Shown piece after piece: positions 9,539 to 17,843 of a stretch of 64,000 nucleotides of DNA. Source of the stretch: SZAS-103 sp038316385 (GTDB taxonomy: Bacteria > Pseudomonadota > Gammaproteobacteria > Xanthomonadales > Xanthomonadaceae); the NCBI GenBank assembly GCA_038316385.1, contig JBBQAN010000004.1, forward strand, positions 1-64,000, written 5' to 3'. Each line of letters opens with the position of its first letter. Position 1 is the stretch's first letter. A program made the position numbers and the translations under genes. The notes beneath the pieces are model-generated. The model saw only the letters and a list, made by a program, of their open reading frames with translations, had not been told where the DNA came from and ran no database searches.

Positions 9539-10003
9539 TCAATACGCGATCCCGAGCTTGCGGTACAACTTCGCGAGCACCCACAAGGGGCCGATCAGCA
9601 AGTACGAGAGGTCGGTGAGGAAGCTTGGCTTGCGGCCTTCGATCTTGTGGCCGACGAATTGCCCGATCCATGCGATGACAAACACTGTCACCGCAGTCCA
9701 GAACAACACCGGCACTCCGCAGCGCAGCCGCACCAGTTCGCACGACAAACCGAACGCTACGAACACGACGAGCATCCCGACCTCGAGCCGGCGCGAGAGT
9801 TGCCAGTAGAAGATGCTCGCGGCGGCGATCGCCAGACCAGCCCAAAGCCCTGGCCGGCCCATCGTCGGCGGCACCCGGATGCACCACAACAACGCGACCA
9901 CCGACCAAAGGATTGCCGGCACGCACCAGACGTGAATCTTCTGATTGGTCGCGTTGCGATGGTCGCCGGAATAATTGTCGAACCATGTGATGAGAGGAAT
10001 CAT
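9539..10003 (-). CDS. Mpo1-like (DUF962) membrane protein
   Basis: 154 aa with about four predicted membrane segments. The N-terminal signature Y..DH....N..IHVWCVP, and GQFVGHKIEGRKPSF near the C-terminus, match the DUF962/YGL010w family. Its yeast member Mpo1 is an Fe(II) dioxygenase of 2-hydroxy fatty acids. The conserved histidines (DHRN, IHVW, GHKIEG) are present. ATG 10003 has GAAGGG at a suitable distance. Whether the bacterial protein has the yeast activity is an inference only. Confidence 0.85.
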   Translation of the reverse strand: MIPLITWFDNYSGDHRNATNQKIHVWCVPAILWSVVALLWCIRVPPTMGRPGLWAGLAIAAASIFYWQLSRRLEVGMLVVFVAFGLSCELVRLRCGVPVLFWTAVTVFVIAWIGQFVGHKIEGRKPSFLTDLSYLLIGPLWVLAKLYRKLGIAY

Positions 10004-10099
10004 GGCAACCCTTCGGTTATTGCAACAAGCTGTATCGACGATGCACTTGATGATGCGTTGACAGCCGATCGGTTCGCTGATCATCGTACAGATGATTGC

Positions 10100-10996
10100 T
10101 CAGTCGGGTGTGATGCCGGCGAGGCGCTGCAACGCCTCGGCGTATTTCGCGCGGGTGCCTGCGATCACATCGGACGGAATTCGTGGGCCGGGCGCAGTTT
10201 TGTTCCAGTCCAGCGTCTCCAGATAATCGCGCACGAACTGCTTGTCGTAGCTTGGCGGGCTCGTGCCGATTTCATACGTGTCTGCAGGCCAGAAACGCGA
10301 CGAATCCGGCGTCAGCATCTCGTCCATCACCAGCAAGCGGCCGTTCTCGTCGGTGCCGAATTCGAGTTTGGTGTCGGCGATCAAAATACCGCGCTGCGCC
10401 GCGTACTCGGCGGCGTACTTGTAGATCGCGAGAGTTGCGGCGCGCACCTGTTCCGCGAGATCGGCGCCGATCGTGGCGACCACCGCATCGAAACCGATGT
10501 TCTCGTCGTGCGCACCAGTCGCCGCTTTCGTCGAAGGCGTGAAGATCGGCTCGCGCAATTGTTCGGCTTGGCGCAAGCCGTCGGGCAGGGTGATTTCGCT
10601 GACGCGGCCGGTGCGCTGGTAATCCTTCCAGCCGCTGCCGATCAGGTAACCGCGTGCGATCGCTTCAATCGGAACGGGCTTCAAACGCTTCGCAACGACG
10701 GCGCGCTTCGCATACAGCGCGACATCGGTACCTGTGGGAAGCACATCGGCCACGGCGCGGCCGGTGAGGTGGTTGGGCATCAGGTGCGCGGTCTTGCCGA
10801 ACCAGAAATTGCTGATCTGGCACAGCATTTCGCCCTTGCCTGGAATCGGGTCGGGCAGTACCACGTCGAATGCGCTCAAGCGATCGCTCGCGACGATCAG
10901 CAGTTCGTTGCCCGACAACGCATACACGTCGCGCACCTTGCCCCGGTGCAACAGGTCGAGGCCAGCCAAGTCGGACTGCAGCAGGGTTGTGGTCAC
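10100..10996 (-). CDS. purC: Phosphoribosylaminoimidazole-succinocarboxamide synthase (SAICAR synthase)
   Basis: 298 aa. It performs the ATP-dependent ligation of aspartate to CAIR in purine synthesis. The protein shows HRGKVRDVYAL (ATP loop), SAFDVVLPDPIPGKG and the C-terminal TKLEFG...DEMLTPDSSRFW motif. A GTG at 10996 is taken as start: GGAG lies seven bases upstream, and the resulting N-terminus (MTTTLLQSDL) fits xanthomonad PurC. An in-frame ATG at 11020 lacks such a site. Length is typical of the longer, fungal-like PurC form. It is divergent from rpe. Confidence 0.96.
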   Translation of the reverse strand: MTTTLLQSDLAGLDLLHRGKVRDVYALSGNELLIVASDRLSAFDVVLPDPIPGKGEMLCQISNFWFGKTAHLMPNHLTGRAVADVLPTGTDVALYAKRAVVAKRLKPVPIEAIARGYLIGSGWKDYQRTGRVSEITLPDGLRQAEQLREPIFTPSTKAATGAHDENIGFDAVVATIGADLAEQVRAATLAIYKYAAEYAAQRGILIADTKLEFGTDENGRLLVMDEMLTPDSSRFWPADTYEIGTSPPSYDKQFVRDYLETLDWNKTAPGPRIPSDVIAGTRAKYAEALQRLAGITPD

Positions 10997-11114
10997 GCGT
11001 GAACTCCGGCAAAGGGTCATTGTAACGAGCCTCGCGCAATACGCGCACCGTGCCCGGCGCGAGAGATCGCGGTGGACTGTAGAATTGGCATTCTCCCGCT
11101 GCGCCGGAACACCG

Positions 11115-11789
11115 ATGTCGAACTGCATCATCGCGCCATCCATCCTCTCCGCCGACTTTGCGCGGCTCGGTGAAGAAGTCAACAATGTCCTCAAGGCTGG
11201 CGCCGACTGGATCCATTTCGATGTGATGGACAACCATTACGTTCCGAACCTGACGATCGGCCCGTTGCTGTGCGAGGCGCTGCGCAAACATGGAGTGACC
11301 GCGCCGATCGACGTGCATCTGATGGTAAAACCGGTCGATCGCATCGTGCCTGATTTTGCGAAGGCCGGCGCGACCTCGATCAGCTTCCATCCTGAGGCCA
11401 CTGAACATATCGATCGCACCATTCAACTCATCAAGAGCTCGGGCTGCAAGGCTGGCCTGGTATTCAATCCGGCAACGCCTCTCGATTACCTCGACTTCGT
11501 GCTCGACAAGCTCGACATCGTCCTCATCATGTCGGTCAACCCCGGCTTCGGCGGCCAGAGCTTCATCCCGATGGCGCTGGAAAAAATCCGCCGCGTGCGC
11601 GAGCGCATCGATGCCAGCGGGCGCGATATCCGGCTCGAAGTCGATGGTGGCGTGAAGGCTGACAATATCGGTGAGATCGCGGCGGCGGGTGCGGATACGT
11701 TTGTCGCTGGCTCGGCGATTTTCGGGGCGAAGGATTATGCGGTGGAGATCGCGGCGATGCGCGCGGCTGTTGAGATGACACGCAAATGA
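11115..11789 (+). CDS. rpe: Ribulose-phosphate 3-epimerase
   Basis: 224 aa TIM barrel interconverting ribulose-5-phosphate and xylulose-5-phosphate. Catalytic and metal-binding segments are all present: APSILSADFARLG, HFDVMDNHYVPNLTIGP, DVHLMV, SVNPGFGGQSF and EVDGGV. The ATG at 11115 gives the canonical start MSNCIIAPSILS. A strong terminator follows at once, so it is transcribed separately from trpE, 188 bp downstream. In many gammaproteobacteria rpe also sits beside trp genes. Confidence 0.97.
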   Translation: MSNCIIAPSILSADFARLGEEVNNVLKAGADWIHFDVMDNHYVPNLTIGPLLCEALRKHGVTAPIDVHLMVKPVDRIVPDFAKAGATSISFHPEATEHIDRTIQLIKSSGCKAGLVFNPATPLDYLDFVLDKLDIVLIMSVNPGFGGQSFIPMALEKIRRVRERIDASGRDIRLEVDGGVKADNIGEIAAAGADTFVAGSAIFGAKDYAVEIAAMRAAVEMTRK

Positions 11790-11791
11790 TG

Positions 11792-11829
11792 AAGCCCTGA
11801 ACGATCCTTCGGGATCGGTTCAGGGCTTT
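11792..11829 (+). terminator. Rho-independent terminator after rpe
   Basis: A near-perfect hairpin follows the rpe stop: AAGCCCTGAACGATCC pairs with GGATCGGTTCAGGGCTT (one G-T/A offset) around a stable TTCG tetraloop, with a short T run in the 3' arm. It separates rpe from trpE. Confidence 0.85.
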
Positions 11830-11977
11830 GAAGAATTGAGCATCCTTGCCCGACTTTCATCCTTGCGATGGTGGTGCGCCACGCATTCATCAAATGCCGG
11901 CGCCATCCGCAGAATCGCATCCGGCCATGACAGCGCGATGACGAAAGCTCACGCTGGCATACTCGCCGTTCGCCATC

Positions 11978-13468
11978 GTGAGTCTCGCCGTGATCGATCA
12001 AGCTGCGTTTGACCAACTCGCCGCCGCCCGCCACAACCGCATCCCGGTCGTGCGCGAGGTGTTGTCCGACCTCGATACGCCGCTGTCGGTGTACCTGAAA
12101 CTCGCGGATGGCCCGCACACCTATCTGTTCGAGTCGGTGGAAGGCGGCGAAACCTGGGGGCGTTATTCGATCATCGGCCTGCCGGCGAAACGCACCTACA
12201 CGTTTCGCGGGCACACGCTGGAAATTCGCGAGCATGGCGACGTTGTCGAGTCGCGTGAACTCGCCGATCCATTCGCCGAAGTCGAAAAAATCCGCGCGCA
12301 ATTCAGCGTGCCGCGCATGCCGGAGTTACCGGCGTTCACTGGCGGACTCGTAGGCTATTTTGGCTTCGAGACGATCGGCTGGATCGAGCCGCGCCTTGCC
12401 AGCGATGCGGGCAAGCCCGACCAACTCGGCACACCCGACGCGCTGCTGCTTTTGTCTGAAGAAGTCGCGGTATTCGACAACCTCAAAGGTCGCTTGTACC
12501 TGATCGTGCACGCCGATCCTGCACAGCCACAAGCCTATGCGCGCGCGCGGCGGCGGCTCGACGAACTCGTGCACAAGCTACGTCATTCCGGTCGGAGTTA
12601 CCCCGACATGCTCGCGCCATCGGCATTGAACGAAGAGGATTTTATTTCGGGTTTCACCGAAGAAGGCTACAAGACGGCAGTGCGCACCGCGCAGGAAGCG
12701 ATCAAGGCTGGCGAAGTGTTTCAGGTGGTGTTGTCGCAGCGGATGTCAGTGCCGTTTCGCGCGCGACCGCTGGATGTGTATCGCGCCTTGCGTGCGCTCA
12801 ATCCGTCGCCGTATATGTATTTCCTCGACCTCGACGGAACCCAGGTCGTTGGCTCGTCGCCGGAAATCCTTGTCCGCCTGAAAGACAACACCGTGACCGT
12901 GCGCCCGATTGCTGGCACTCGCCGTCGCGGCAAGACCCATGAGGAAGATATGGCGCTCGAAGCCGAATTGCTCGCTGATCCGAAAGAACGCGCCGAGCAC
13001 TTGATGCTGATCGATCTTGGTCGCAACGATATCGGTCGCGTTGCCGTTCCGGGCAGCGTGCAAGTCGGCGAACAGTTCGTGATCGAACGCTATTCGCACG
13101 TGATGCACATCGTCAGCGAAGTCACCGGCACGTTGCGCGAAGGCTTGAGCTACGCCGATGTGCTGAAAGCGGCATTCCCGGCTGGCACTGTGAGCGGTGC
13201 GCCAAAAATCCGCGCACTGGAGATTATCCGCGAGCTTGAACCGGTCAAGCGCAACATCTACGCCGGCGCGATCGGCTACATCGGCTGGTGGGGCGACGCC
13301 GACACTGCGATCGCGATCCGTACTGCGGTGATCCACGACGGTCGCCTGCACGTGCAGGCCGGAGCCGGCATCGTGCACGACTCCGACCCGCAAACAGAAT
13401 GGAATGAAACCATGAGCAAAGGCAGGGCGCTGTTCCGAGCGGTGGCGCAGGCTGCGGAAGGGTTGTAG
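11978..13468 (+). CDS. trpE: Anthranilate synthase component I
   Basis: 496 aa, or 492 if the second in-frame GTG at 11990 is used. It converts chorismate and ammonia (supplied by TrpG) to anthranilate. The chorismate-binding C-domain shows AFPAGTVSGAPKIRALEII, the GTRRRG segment and IDLGRNDIGRV. The N-terminal LLES-type feedback site appears as YLFESVEGGE. No ATG lies near the homologous start; GTG 11978 or 11990 must be used, and the latter gives MIDQAAFDQL. No leader peptide with tandem Trp codons was found in the 148 bp upstream, so classical attenuation is not supported. Confidence 0.96.
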   Translation: MSLAVIDQAAFDQLAAARHNRIPVVREVLSDLDTPLSVYLKLADGPHTYLFESVEGGETWGRYSIIGLPAKRTYTFRGHTLEIREHGDVVESRELADPFAEVEKIRAQFSVPRMPELPAFTGGLVGYFGFETIGWIEPRLASDAGKPDQLGTPDALLLLSEEVAVFDNLKGRLYLIVHADPAQPQAYARARRRLDELVHKLRHSGRSYPDMLAPSALNEEDFISGFTEEGYKTAVRTAQEAIKAGEVFQVVLSQRMSVPFRARPLDVYRALRALNPSPYMYFLDLDGTQVVGSSPEILVRLKDNTVTVRPIAGTRRRGKTHEEDMALEAELLADPKERAEHLMLIDLGRNDIGRVAVPGSVQVGEQFVIERYSHVMHIVSEVTGTLREGLSYADVLKAAFPAGTVSGAPKIRALEIIRELEPVKRNIYAGAIGYIGWWGDADTAIAIRTAVIHDGRLHVQAGAGIVHDSDPQTEWNETMSKGRALFRAVAQAAEGL

Positions 13469-13476
13469 TGGCTGCG

Positions 13477-13504
13477 CCGACGTTCGTATCGTCGGGCGGT
13501 TTTA
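13477..13504 (+). terminator. Probable terminator after trpE
   Basis: A six-base-pair hairpin CCGACG-ttcgtat-CGTCGG, followed by GCGG and TTTT, lies between the convergent ends of trpE and the Old Yellow Enzyme gene. It is short but well placed; the T run overlaps the stop codon of the opposing gene. Confidence 0.5.
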
Positions 13505-14563
13505 CCAGGCTCTTCCGTATTGTTTAGGAGCAGTGATCTCGGTGCCAAGTTCTTTCGCCGCCCGTCGAGGAAAGTACGGATCGCGCAAAAATTCGCGCGC
13601 CATAAAGATCAGATCGGCATCACCGTCATCGAGGATTTTCTGCGCCTGCACTGCGTCGGTGATCAGCCCGACCGCGCCAGTGGCAATTCCGGCTTCGCGG
13701 CGGATGCGCGCAGCGAATGGCACTTGGTAACCGGGGCCGAGCGGAATGGTTGCGTGCGGCACATTGCCACCGGACGACACGTCGATCAGGTCGACGCCGT
13801 CAGATTTGAGCCAACGAGCAAGCTCGATGCATTCGTCGATATCCCATCCTCCCGGCGTCCAGTCCGTAGCCGATACGCGTACGAACAACGGTTTCGATGC
13901 CGGCCATTCGCTGCGTACTGAAGCTACTACCTCACGCAACAGCCGAGCACGATTTTCCAGCGATCCGCCGTAGGCGTCAGCGCGACGATTTGATAACGGT
14001 GAGAGAAATTCATGCAGCAGATAACCATGCGCGGTATGGATTTCGATCACGTCGAAACCGGCTTCGCGTGCACGACGTGCCGAGGCTGCGAAATCCATGA
14101 CGATCTTGCGCAGGCCCGTGTCATCGAGCGCAACCGGCATCGGATAGTCAGTGCTGAATGCGATAGCGCTTGGCGCAACGGGTATCCACGCGCCTGCATC
14201 CGAAGCCAGCGCCTTGCCGCCTCGCCACGGAACTTCAGTGCTGCCCTTGCGGCCCGCATGCGCGAGCTGGATGCCTGTCTCAGCGCCTTGTTCATGCATG
14301 AATGCGACGATACGCGTCCATGCGTCTTGCTGTGCGTCGTTCCAGATGCCGGTGTCTCCGGGCGAGATGCGACCCTCGGCCGACACCCCGGTTGCTTCGG
14401 TCATGACCAAACCCGCGCCGCCAACCGCGCGACTGCCGAGATGCACAAGATGCCAGTCGTTTGGTACGCCATCGATGGCCGAGTATTCGCACATCGACGA
14501 GACCACGATGCGGTTGCGCAAGCGGAGATCGCCGAAAGTCGCTTGGTCGAAAAGATGCGGCAT
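13502..14563 (-). CDS. NADH:flavin oxidoreductase, Old Yellow Enzyme family (YqjM-like)
   Basis: 353 aa FMN-dependent TIM barrel that reduces activated C=C bonds of enals and enones with NAD(P)H. The short YqjM-type class is indicated by the cysteine in SSMCEYSA (flavin-modulating Cys) and the HTAHGYLLHEFLSPLSNRR segment holding the substrate-binding histidines. GGSLENRARL and the C-terminal phosphate-binding GLITD region are present. ATG 14563 has AGGA upstream. It interrupts the trp genes on the opposite strand; no functional link to tryptophan is evident. Confidence 0.93.
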   Translation of the reverse strand: MPHLFDQATFGDLRLRNRIVVSSMCEYSAIDGVPNDWHLVHLGSRAVGGAGLVMTEATGVSAEGRISPGDTGIWNDAQQDAWTRIVAFMHEQGAETGIQLAHAGRKGSTEVPWRGGKALASDAGAWIPVAPSAIAFSTDYPMPVALDDTGLRKIVMDFAASARRAREAGFDVIEIHTAHGYLLHEFLSPLSNRRADAYGGSLENRARLLREVVASVRSEWPASKPLFVRVSATDWTPGGWDIDECIELARWLKSDGVDLIDVSSGGNVPHATIPLGPGYQVPFAARIRREAGIATGAVGLITDAVQAQKILDDGDADLIFMAREFLRDPYFPRRAAKELGTEITAPKQYGRAW

Positions 14564-14792
14564 CTGGATTTCCTGTGGTTTGTGATTGCGACACGGCTTG
14601 GCAGCATGAGATGTACATCGAGAACTGCGAATGCGTGTAGAACGAGTTTGGGTTTTGCCTGACGAACGCCACCAGATAAATTTTCTGTCATGTTCCGGCA
14701 AGCAGATGGCGCCGGGGTGACGCGCACTCTGGCGGCCACGTCGGGGCATTCGTTCCGATGGCGATCCGCCCGTCTATTTCAGGAGTTTCCTC

Positions 14793-15071
14793 ATGAAGAT
14801 TCGCATCTCGCTGCTCGCTCTCGCCCTGTCCGCCTTTGCCGGCACCGCGTTTGCCGCCGATCCGGCACCGATGGCTTCCCCGGCTGCTCCCGAGGCTGCC
14901 CCGGCCGCCGCTGCTCCGATGTCTTCCGAAGCCAAGGAAGATGCCAAGGAAGCCAAGGCGAAGCATCATCACAAGAAGCATCACCATCACCATCATCACA
15001 TGGCCAAGGCTGCAGCAGCGCCGATGGCTTCCGATGCGTCGCCGCCGGCCGATTCCTCCGCCAGCAAGTAA
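14793..15071 (+). CDS. Secreted histidine-rich peptide, possible metal binder
   Basis: 92 aa with a textbook signal peptide (MKIRISLLALALSAFAGTAFA, cut after AFA). The mature peptide of about 71 aa is almost entirely Ala, Pro, Ser, Lys and His and carries one cluster of ten histidines in twelve residues (HHHKKHHHHHHH). CAGGAG precedes the ATG. Such clusters bind Ni, Cu, Co or Zn, and this is probably a periplasmic metal buffer, although that is inferred from composition only. It lies 75 bp upstream of a response regulator/sensor kinase pair on the same strand, separated by a G+C-rich hairpin. Confidence 0.75.
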   Translation: MKIRISLLALALSAFAGTAFAADPAPMASPAAPEAAPAAAAPMSSEAKEDAKEAKAKHHHKKHHHHHHHMAKAAAAPMASDASPPADSSASK

Positions 15072-15097
15072 GCATCGCGCAGCACGCTGAAAAGGAA

Positions 15098-15119
15098 CCG
15101 CGCCGGTACGCCGGCGCGG
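15098..15119 (+). terminator. G+C-rich hairpin between the His-rich gene and the response regulator
   Basis: A perfect nine-base-pair stem CCGCGCCGG-tacg-CCGGCGCGG. No T run follows, so it may act as a partial terminator or an mRNA-stabilising element that makes the upstream peptide more abundant than the kinase pair. Confidence 0.45.
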
Positions 15120-15146
15120 TATCCTGCGGGGCCGCAAGGAGGCCGA

Positions 15147-15827
15147 ATGCGCATCCTGATCGTCGAAGACGACCCCCACACCTCTGCATTTATCGCCAAA
15201 GGCTTGACTGAGGACGGCCACACCGTCGACCAGGCCGATAATGGCCGCGACGGGCTGTTCCTGGCCACCACTGAAACCTACGATGCCATCGTTCTCGACC
15301 GCATGTTGCCGGCCGTGGATGGCTTGACCGTGTTGCGCACGCTGCGCGGCGCGGGCAGTGCGACGCCGGTGCTGGTGCTGACTGCGCTGGGCGATGTCGA
15401 TCATCGAGTAGAAGGTCTGCGTGCCGGTGCCGACGATTACCTCGTCAAACCGTTCGCGTACGCCGAACTGAGCGCGCGCATCGACAGCCTGTTGCGCCGT
15501 CGATTGGCGCCGGGTGCGGAAACCACCGAACTGCGCGTTGGCGATCTGGAACTCAACCTGTTGACCCGCGAAGCCCGGCGCGCCGGGCGCAGCATCGAAT
15601 TGCAGCCGCGCGAATTTCGTCTGCTCGAATACCTGATGCGCCAAGCCGAGCGCGTGGTCACCCGCACCATGCTGCTCGAGGCGGTGTGGGACTATCATTT
15701 CGATCCGCAGACCAACGTCATCGACGTGCACATCAGTCGTCTGCGTCAGAAAATCGACAAGCATCACCCAAAGCCGTTGTTGCACACGGTGCGCGGCGCG
15801 GGCTATCGCCTCGGCGTGCGTGAGTAA
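15147..15827 (+). CDS. OmpR-family response regulator
   Basis: 226 aa. The receiver domain (1-115) has acidic pocket E7/D8/D9, phospho-acceptor D51 (IVLDRMLP), T79 and K101 (VKPF). A winged-helix domain of the OmpR/PhoB type fills residues 128-224, with RVVTRTMLLEAVWDY and the recognition-helix segment NVIDVHISRLRQKI. It most resembles the short CusR/CopR/QseB-like group, which hints at but does not prove metal sensing. CAAGGAGG lies in front of the ATG. The kinase gene overlaps its 3' end by eight bases. Confidence 0.95.
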   Translation: MRILIVEDDPHTSAFIAKGLTEDGHTVDQADNGRDGLFLATTETYDAIVLDRMLPAVDGLTVLRTLRGAGSATPVLVLTALGDVDHRVEGLRAGADDYLVKPFAYAELSARIDSLLRRRLAPGAETTELRVGDLELNLLTREARRAGRSIELQPREFRLLEYLMRQAERVVTRTMLLEAVWDYHFDPQTNVIDVHISRLRQKIDKHHPKPLLHTVRGAGYRLGVRE

Positions 15828-17196
15828 TTTTGGCGCGCTGCTGTCGGCGCGTTCGACCAGCACCCGTCTGGCCCTGGCGATCGGCAGCCTCTTCCTGCTC
15901 GCTTACCTGCTGCTGGGCGCAGGCCTCTACTACGCGGTGTCGCAGATTTTTGCGCAGGATCTGAACGAGGTCATCCGTCTGGACAGCGCCGATCTCGTCG
16001 ATATGTACCGCGAGTCCGGCCATACCGCGCTGGCCACTGAAATCTCCGAACGTACCGCCGCGCCAGACGACGACAACGCCGTGTACGAATTGATCGGACC
16101 GCATCATCGCTTGCTGGCGGGACAATTCGCGAATCTGCCTGAGTCCGTGCTCGGCAGCAACGGATGGGTCGAGTTCCATGAGCGCAACGGCAACGCGCTG
16201 GTGCGCGTGGTCGCGAAAACGCAGAAGCTTGGTGACGGCAGCTTGTTGCTGACCGGCCGGCGCAGCCGCAACCAGGATCGCTTCGAGGTGCTGGTTCGAC
16301 GGACGTCCTTGTACGCGTTGCTTGCAGCAGCCGGCCTCGGCGGACTGATCGGCTGGATCATAGCGCGCTGGGTCGCGCGTCGGCTCGAAAGCACCTACGA
16401 CATCACTCATCGCGTCGGCGCCGGCGAACTCGCGCTGCGCATTCCGGAAGACAACAGCGACGATGCATTCGATCGTCTCGCCAAGCGCATCAACGCGATG
16501 CTCGACCGCATCCAGGAACTGCTCGATGGCGTACGCCATGCCACCGACCATATCGCGCACGATCTGCGCACGCCGCTCACGCGATTGCGCAACCGGCTTG
16601 AAGACATGCGCGCCGAACATGCGCGGCCAGAGCAGTTGGCGGTAGAACTCGATGCCGCGACCGCCGAAACCGATCAGTTGCTCGCCACTTTCAGCGCGCT
16701 GCTTCGCCTGACCCGCATCGAAGCGCAAACCTTGGGCACGAACGATCCCGAGGTCGCATTGCAGCGGCTGGTGCTCGACGCGGTGGAGTTGTACGCGCCG
16801 ATCGCCAGCGAGCGCGGGATCGCGCTCGATGCGCAGACGGTGCCATGTACGTTGCGCGGCGATGCGGATCAATTGTTTCAGCTGGTCGCCAACCTGCTCG
16901 ACAACGCGCTCAAGTATGCGACCCATGGCACCCGCGTAACCTTGCGTTTGTACGACGATCGCGATGCATCGTTCCTGCTGATCGGCGACCACGGCGCCGG
17001 CGTTCCGGCAGCCGATCGCGAACGCGTGTTCGATCGTTTCGTCCGACTGGAAGAGCATCGCGGTTCGCCCGGCAGCGGCCTGGGCCTCAGCCTCGTGCGC
17101 GCAATCGCGCATCGCCACGGCGGCACGGTCACCCTCGAAGACAATTCGCCCGGCCTGCGCGTGCGCGTGCGGCTGCCGCATCTGGCCGCGCGCTAG
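15820..17196 (+). CDS. Sensor histidine kinase
   Basis: 458 aa inner-membrane kinase, partner of the preceding regulator. TM1 spans about residues 17-41 and TM2 163-182, enclosing a periplasmic sensor domain of about 120 aa. HAMP follows (about 183-235), then the H-box with phospho-acceptor H247 (TDHIAHDLRTPLTRL), N-box NLLDNALKYA, G1 GDHGAGVP and G2 GSGLGLSLVR. It starts at a GTG overlapping the regulator stop by eight bases, implying coupling. The periplasmic domain contains HTALATE and HHR, but no obvious metal site can be assigned. The stimulus is unknown. Confidence 0.94.
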   Translation: MSNFGALLSARSTSTRLALAIGSLFLLAYLLLGAGLYYAVSQIFAQDLNEVIRLDSADLVDMYRESGHTALATEISERTAAPDDDNAVYELIGPHHRLLAGQFANLPESVLGSNGWVEFHERNGNALVRVVAKTQKLGDGSLLLTGRRSRNQDRFEVLVRRTSLYALLAAAGLGGLIGWIIARWVARRLESTYDITHRVGAGELALRIPEDNSDDAFDRLAKRINAMLDRIQELLDGVRHATDHIAHDLRTPLTRLRNRLEDMRAEHARPEQLAVELDAATAETDQLLATFSALLRLTRIEAQTLGTNDPEVALQRLVLDAVELYAPIASERGIALDAQTVPCTLRGDADQLFQLVANLLDNALKYATHGTRVTLRLYDDRDASFLLIGDHGAGVPAADRERVFDRFVRLEEHRGSPGSGLGLSLVRAIAHRHGGTVTLEDNSPGLRVRVRLPHLAAR

Positions 17197-17262
17197 GCCG
17201 CCATCCGCAGCGGCGAGCTATACTTGAGGTCTTTGCGCAGCACTGCTTTGCACGGATCGCCC

Positions 17263-17841
17263 ATGCTGCTCATGATCGACAATTACGACAGCTTCACCTA
17301 CAACCTCGTGCAATATTTCGGCGAGTTGGGACAGGAAGTGCGTGTCGTACGCAACGATGCGATCGATGTCGCCGGCATCGAGAAGCTTGCGCCGACGCAG
17401 ATCGTGATTTCGCCTGGCCCCGGCACGCCGGATGATGCTGGCATTTCACTGGAGATTTTTGCAAAGCTCGGCGGCCGCACCCCGATCCTTGGCGTCTGCC
17501 TCGGGCATCAGGCGCTCGGCCAGGCGTTCGGTGGCAAGATCGTGCGCGCCGACCGGATCATGCACGGCAAGACCTCGCAAATCCATCACAACGGCGTCGG
17601 CGTATTTGCCGGATTACCCGATCCGTTCGAAGCCACGCGCTACCACTCTCTCGTCGTCGAGCGCGATACCTTGCCGGACTGTCTCGAAGTCACCGCGTGG
17701 ACCGAGAACGCGGAAGGCGATGTCGAAGCGATCATGGGTCTGCGCCACAAGACCTTGCGCATCGAGGGCGTGCAATTCCATCCGGAATCCATCCTCACCC
17801 AGCACGGTCACGCGCTGCTGAAAAATTTCCTGCAAGCCTGA
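17263..17841 (+). CDS. trpG: Anthranilate synthase component II (glutamine amidotransferase)
   Basis: 192 aa class I glutamine amidotransferase that channels ammonia to TrpE. Catalytic C79 lies in GVCLGHQALGQAFGG, the His-Glu pair in VQFHPES, and the oxyanion strand in SPGPGTPDDAG. ATG 17263 follows CACGGA; a second ATG three codons on is also possible. It stands two bases upstream of trpD. The usual partner trpE lies 3.8 kb upstream, separated by an oxidoreductase, a His-rich peptide and a two-component system. Confidence 0.97.
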   Translation: MLLMIDNYDSFTYNLVQYFGELGQEVRVVRNDAIDVAGIEKLAPTQIVISPGPGTPDDAGISLEIFAKLGGRTPILGVCLGHQALGQAFGGKIVRADRIMHGKTSQIHHNGVGVFAGLPDPFEATRYHSLVVERDTLPDCLEVTAWTENAEGDVEAIMGLRHKTLRIEGVQFHPESILTQHGHALLKNFLQA

Positions 17842-17843
17842 CC

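Noticed and set aside
9515..11002. A 495-codon open frame on the plus strand
   Set aside because: It is antisense to the Mpo1-like gene and purC, both of which have clear family motifs.
11830..11977. Possible trp leader/attenuator upstream of trpE
   Set aside because: No short frame with adjacent Trp codons and no competing hairpins were found.
14943..15000. His-rich stretch as an affinity-tag or vector artefact
   Set aside because: The His cluster is interrupted by lysines, lies within a native signal-peptide gene with its own ribosome-binding site, and the flanks are continuous chromosome-like sequence.
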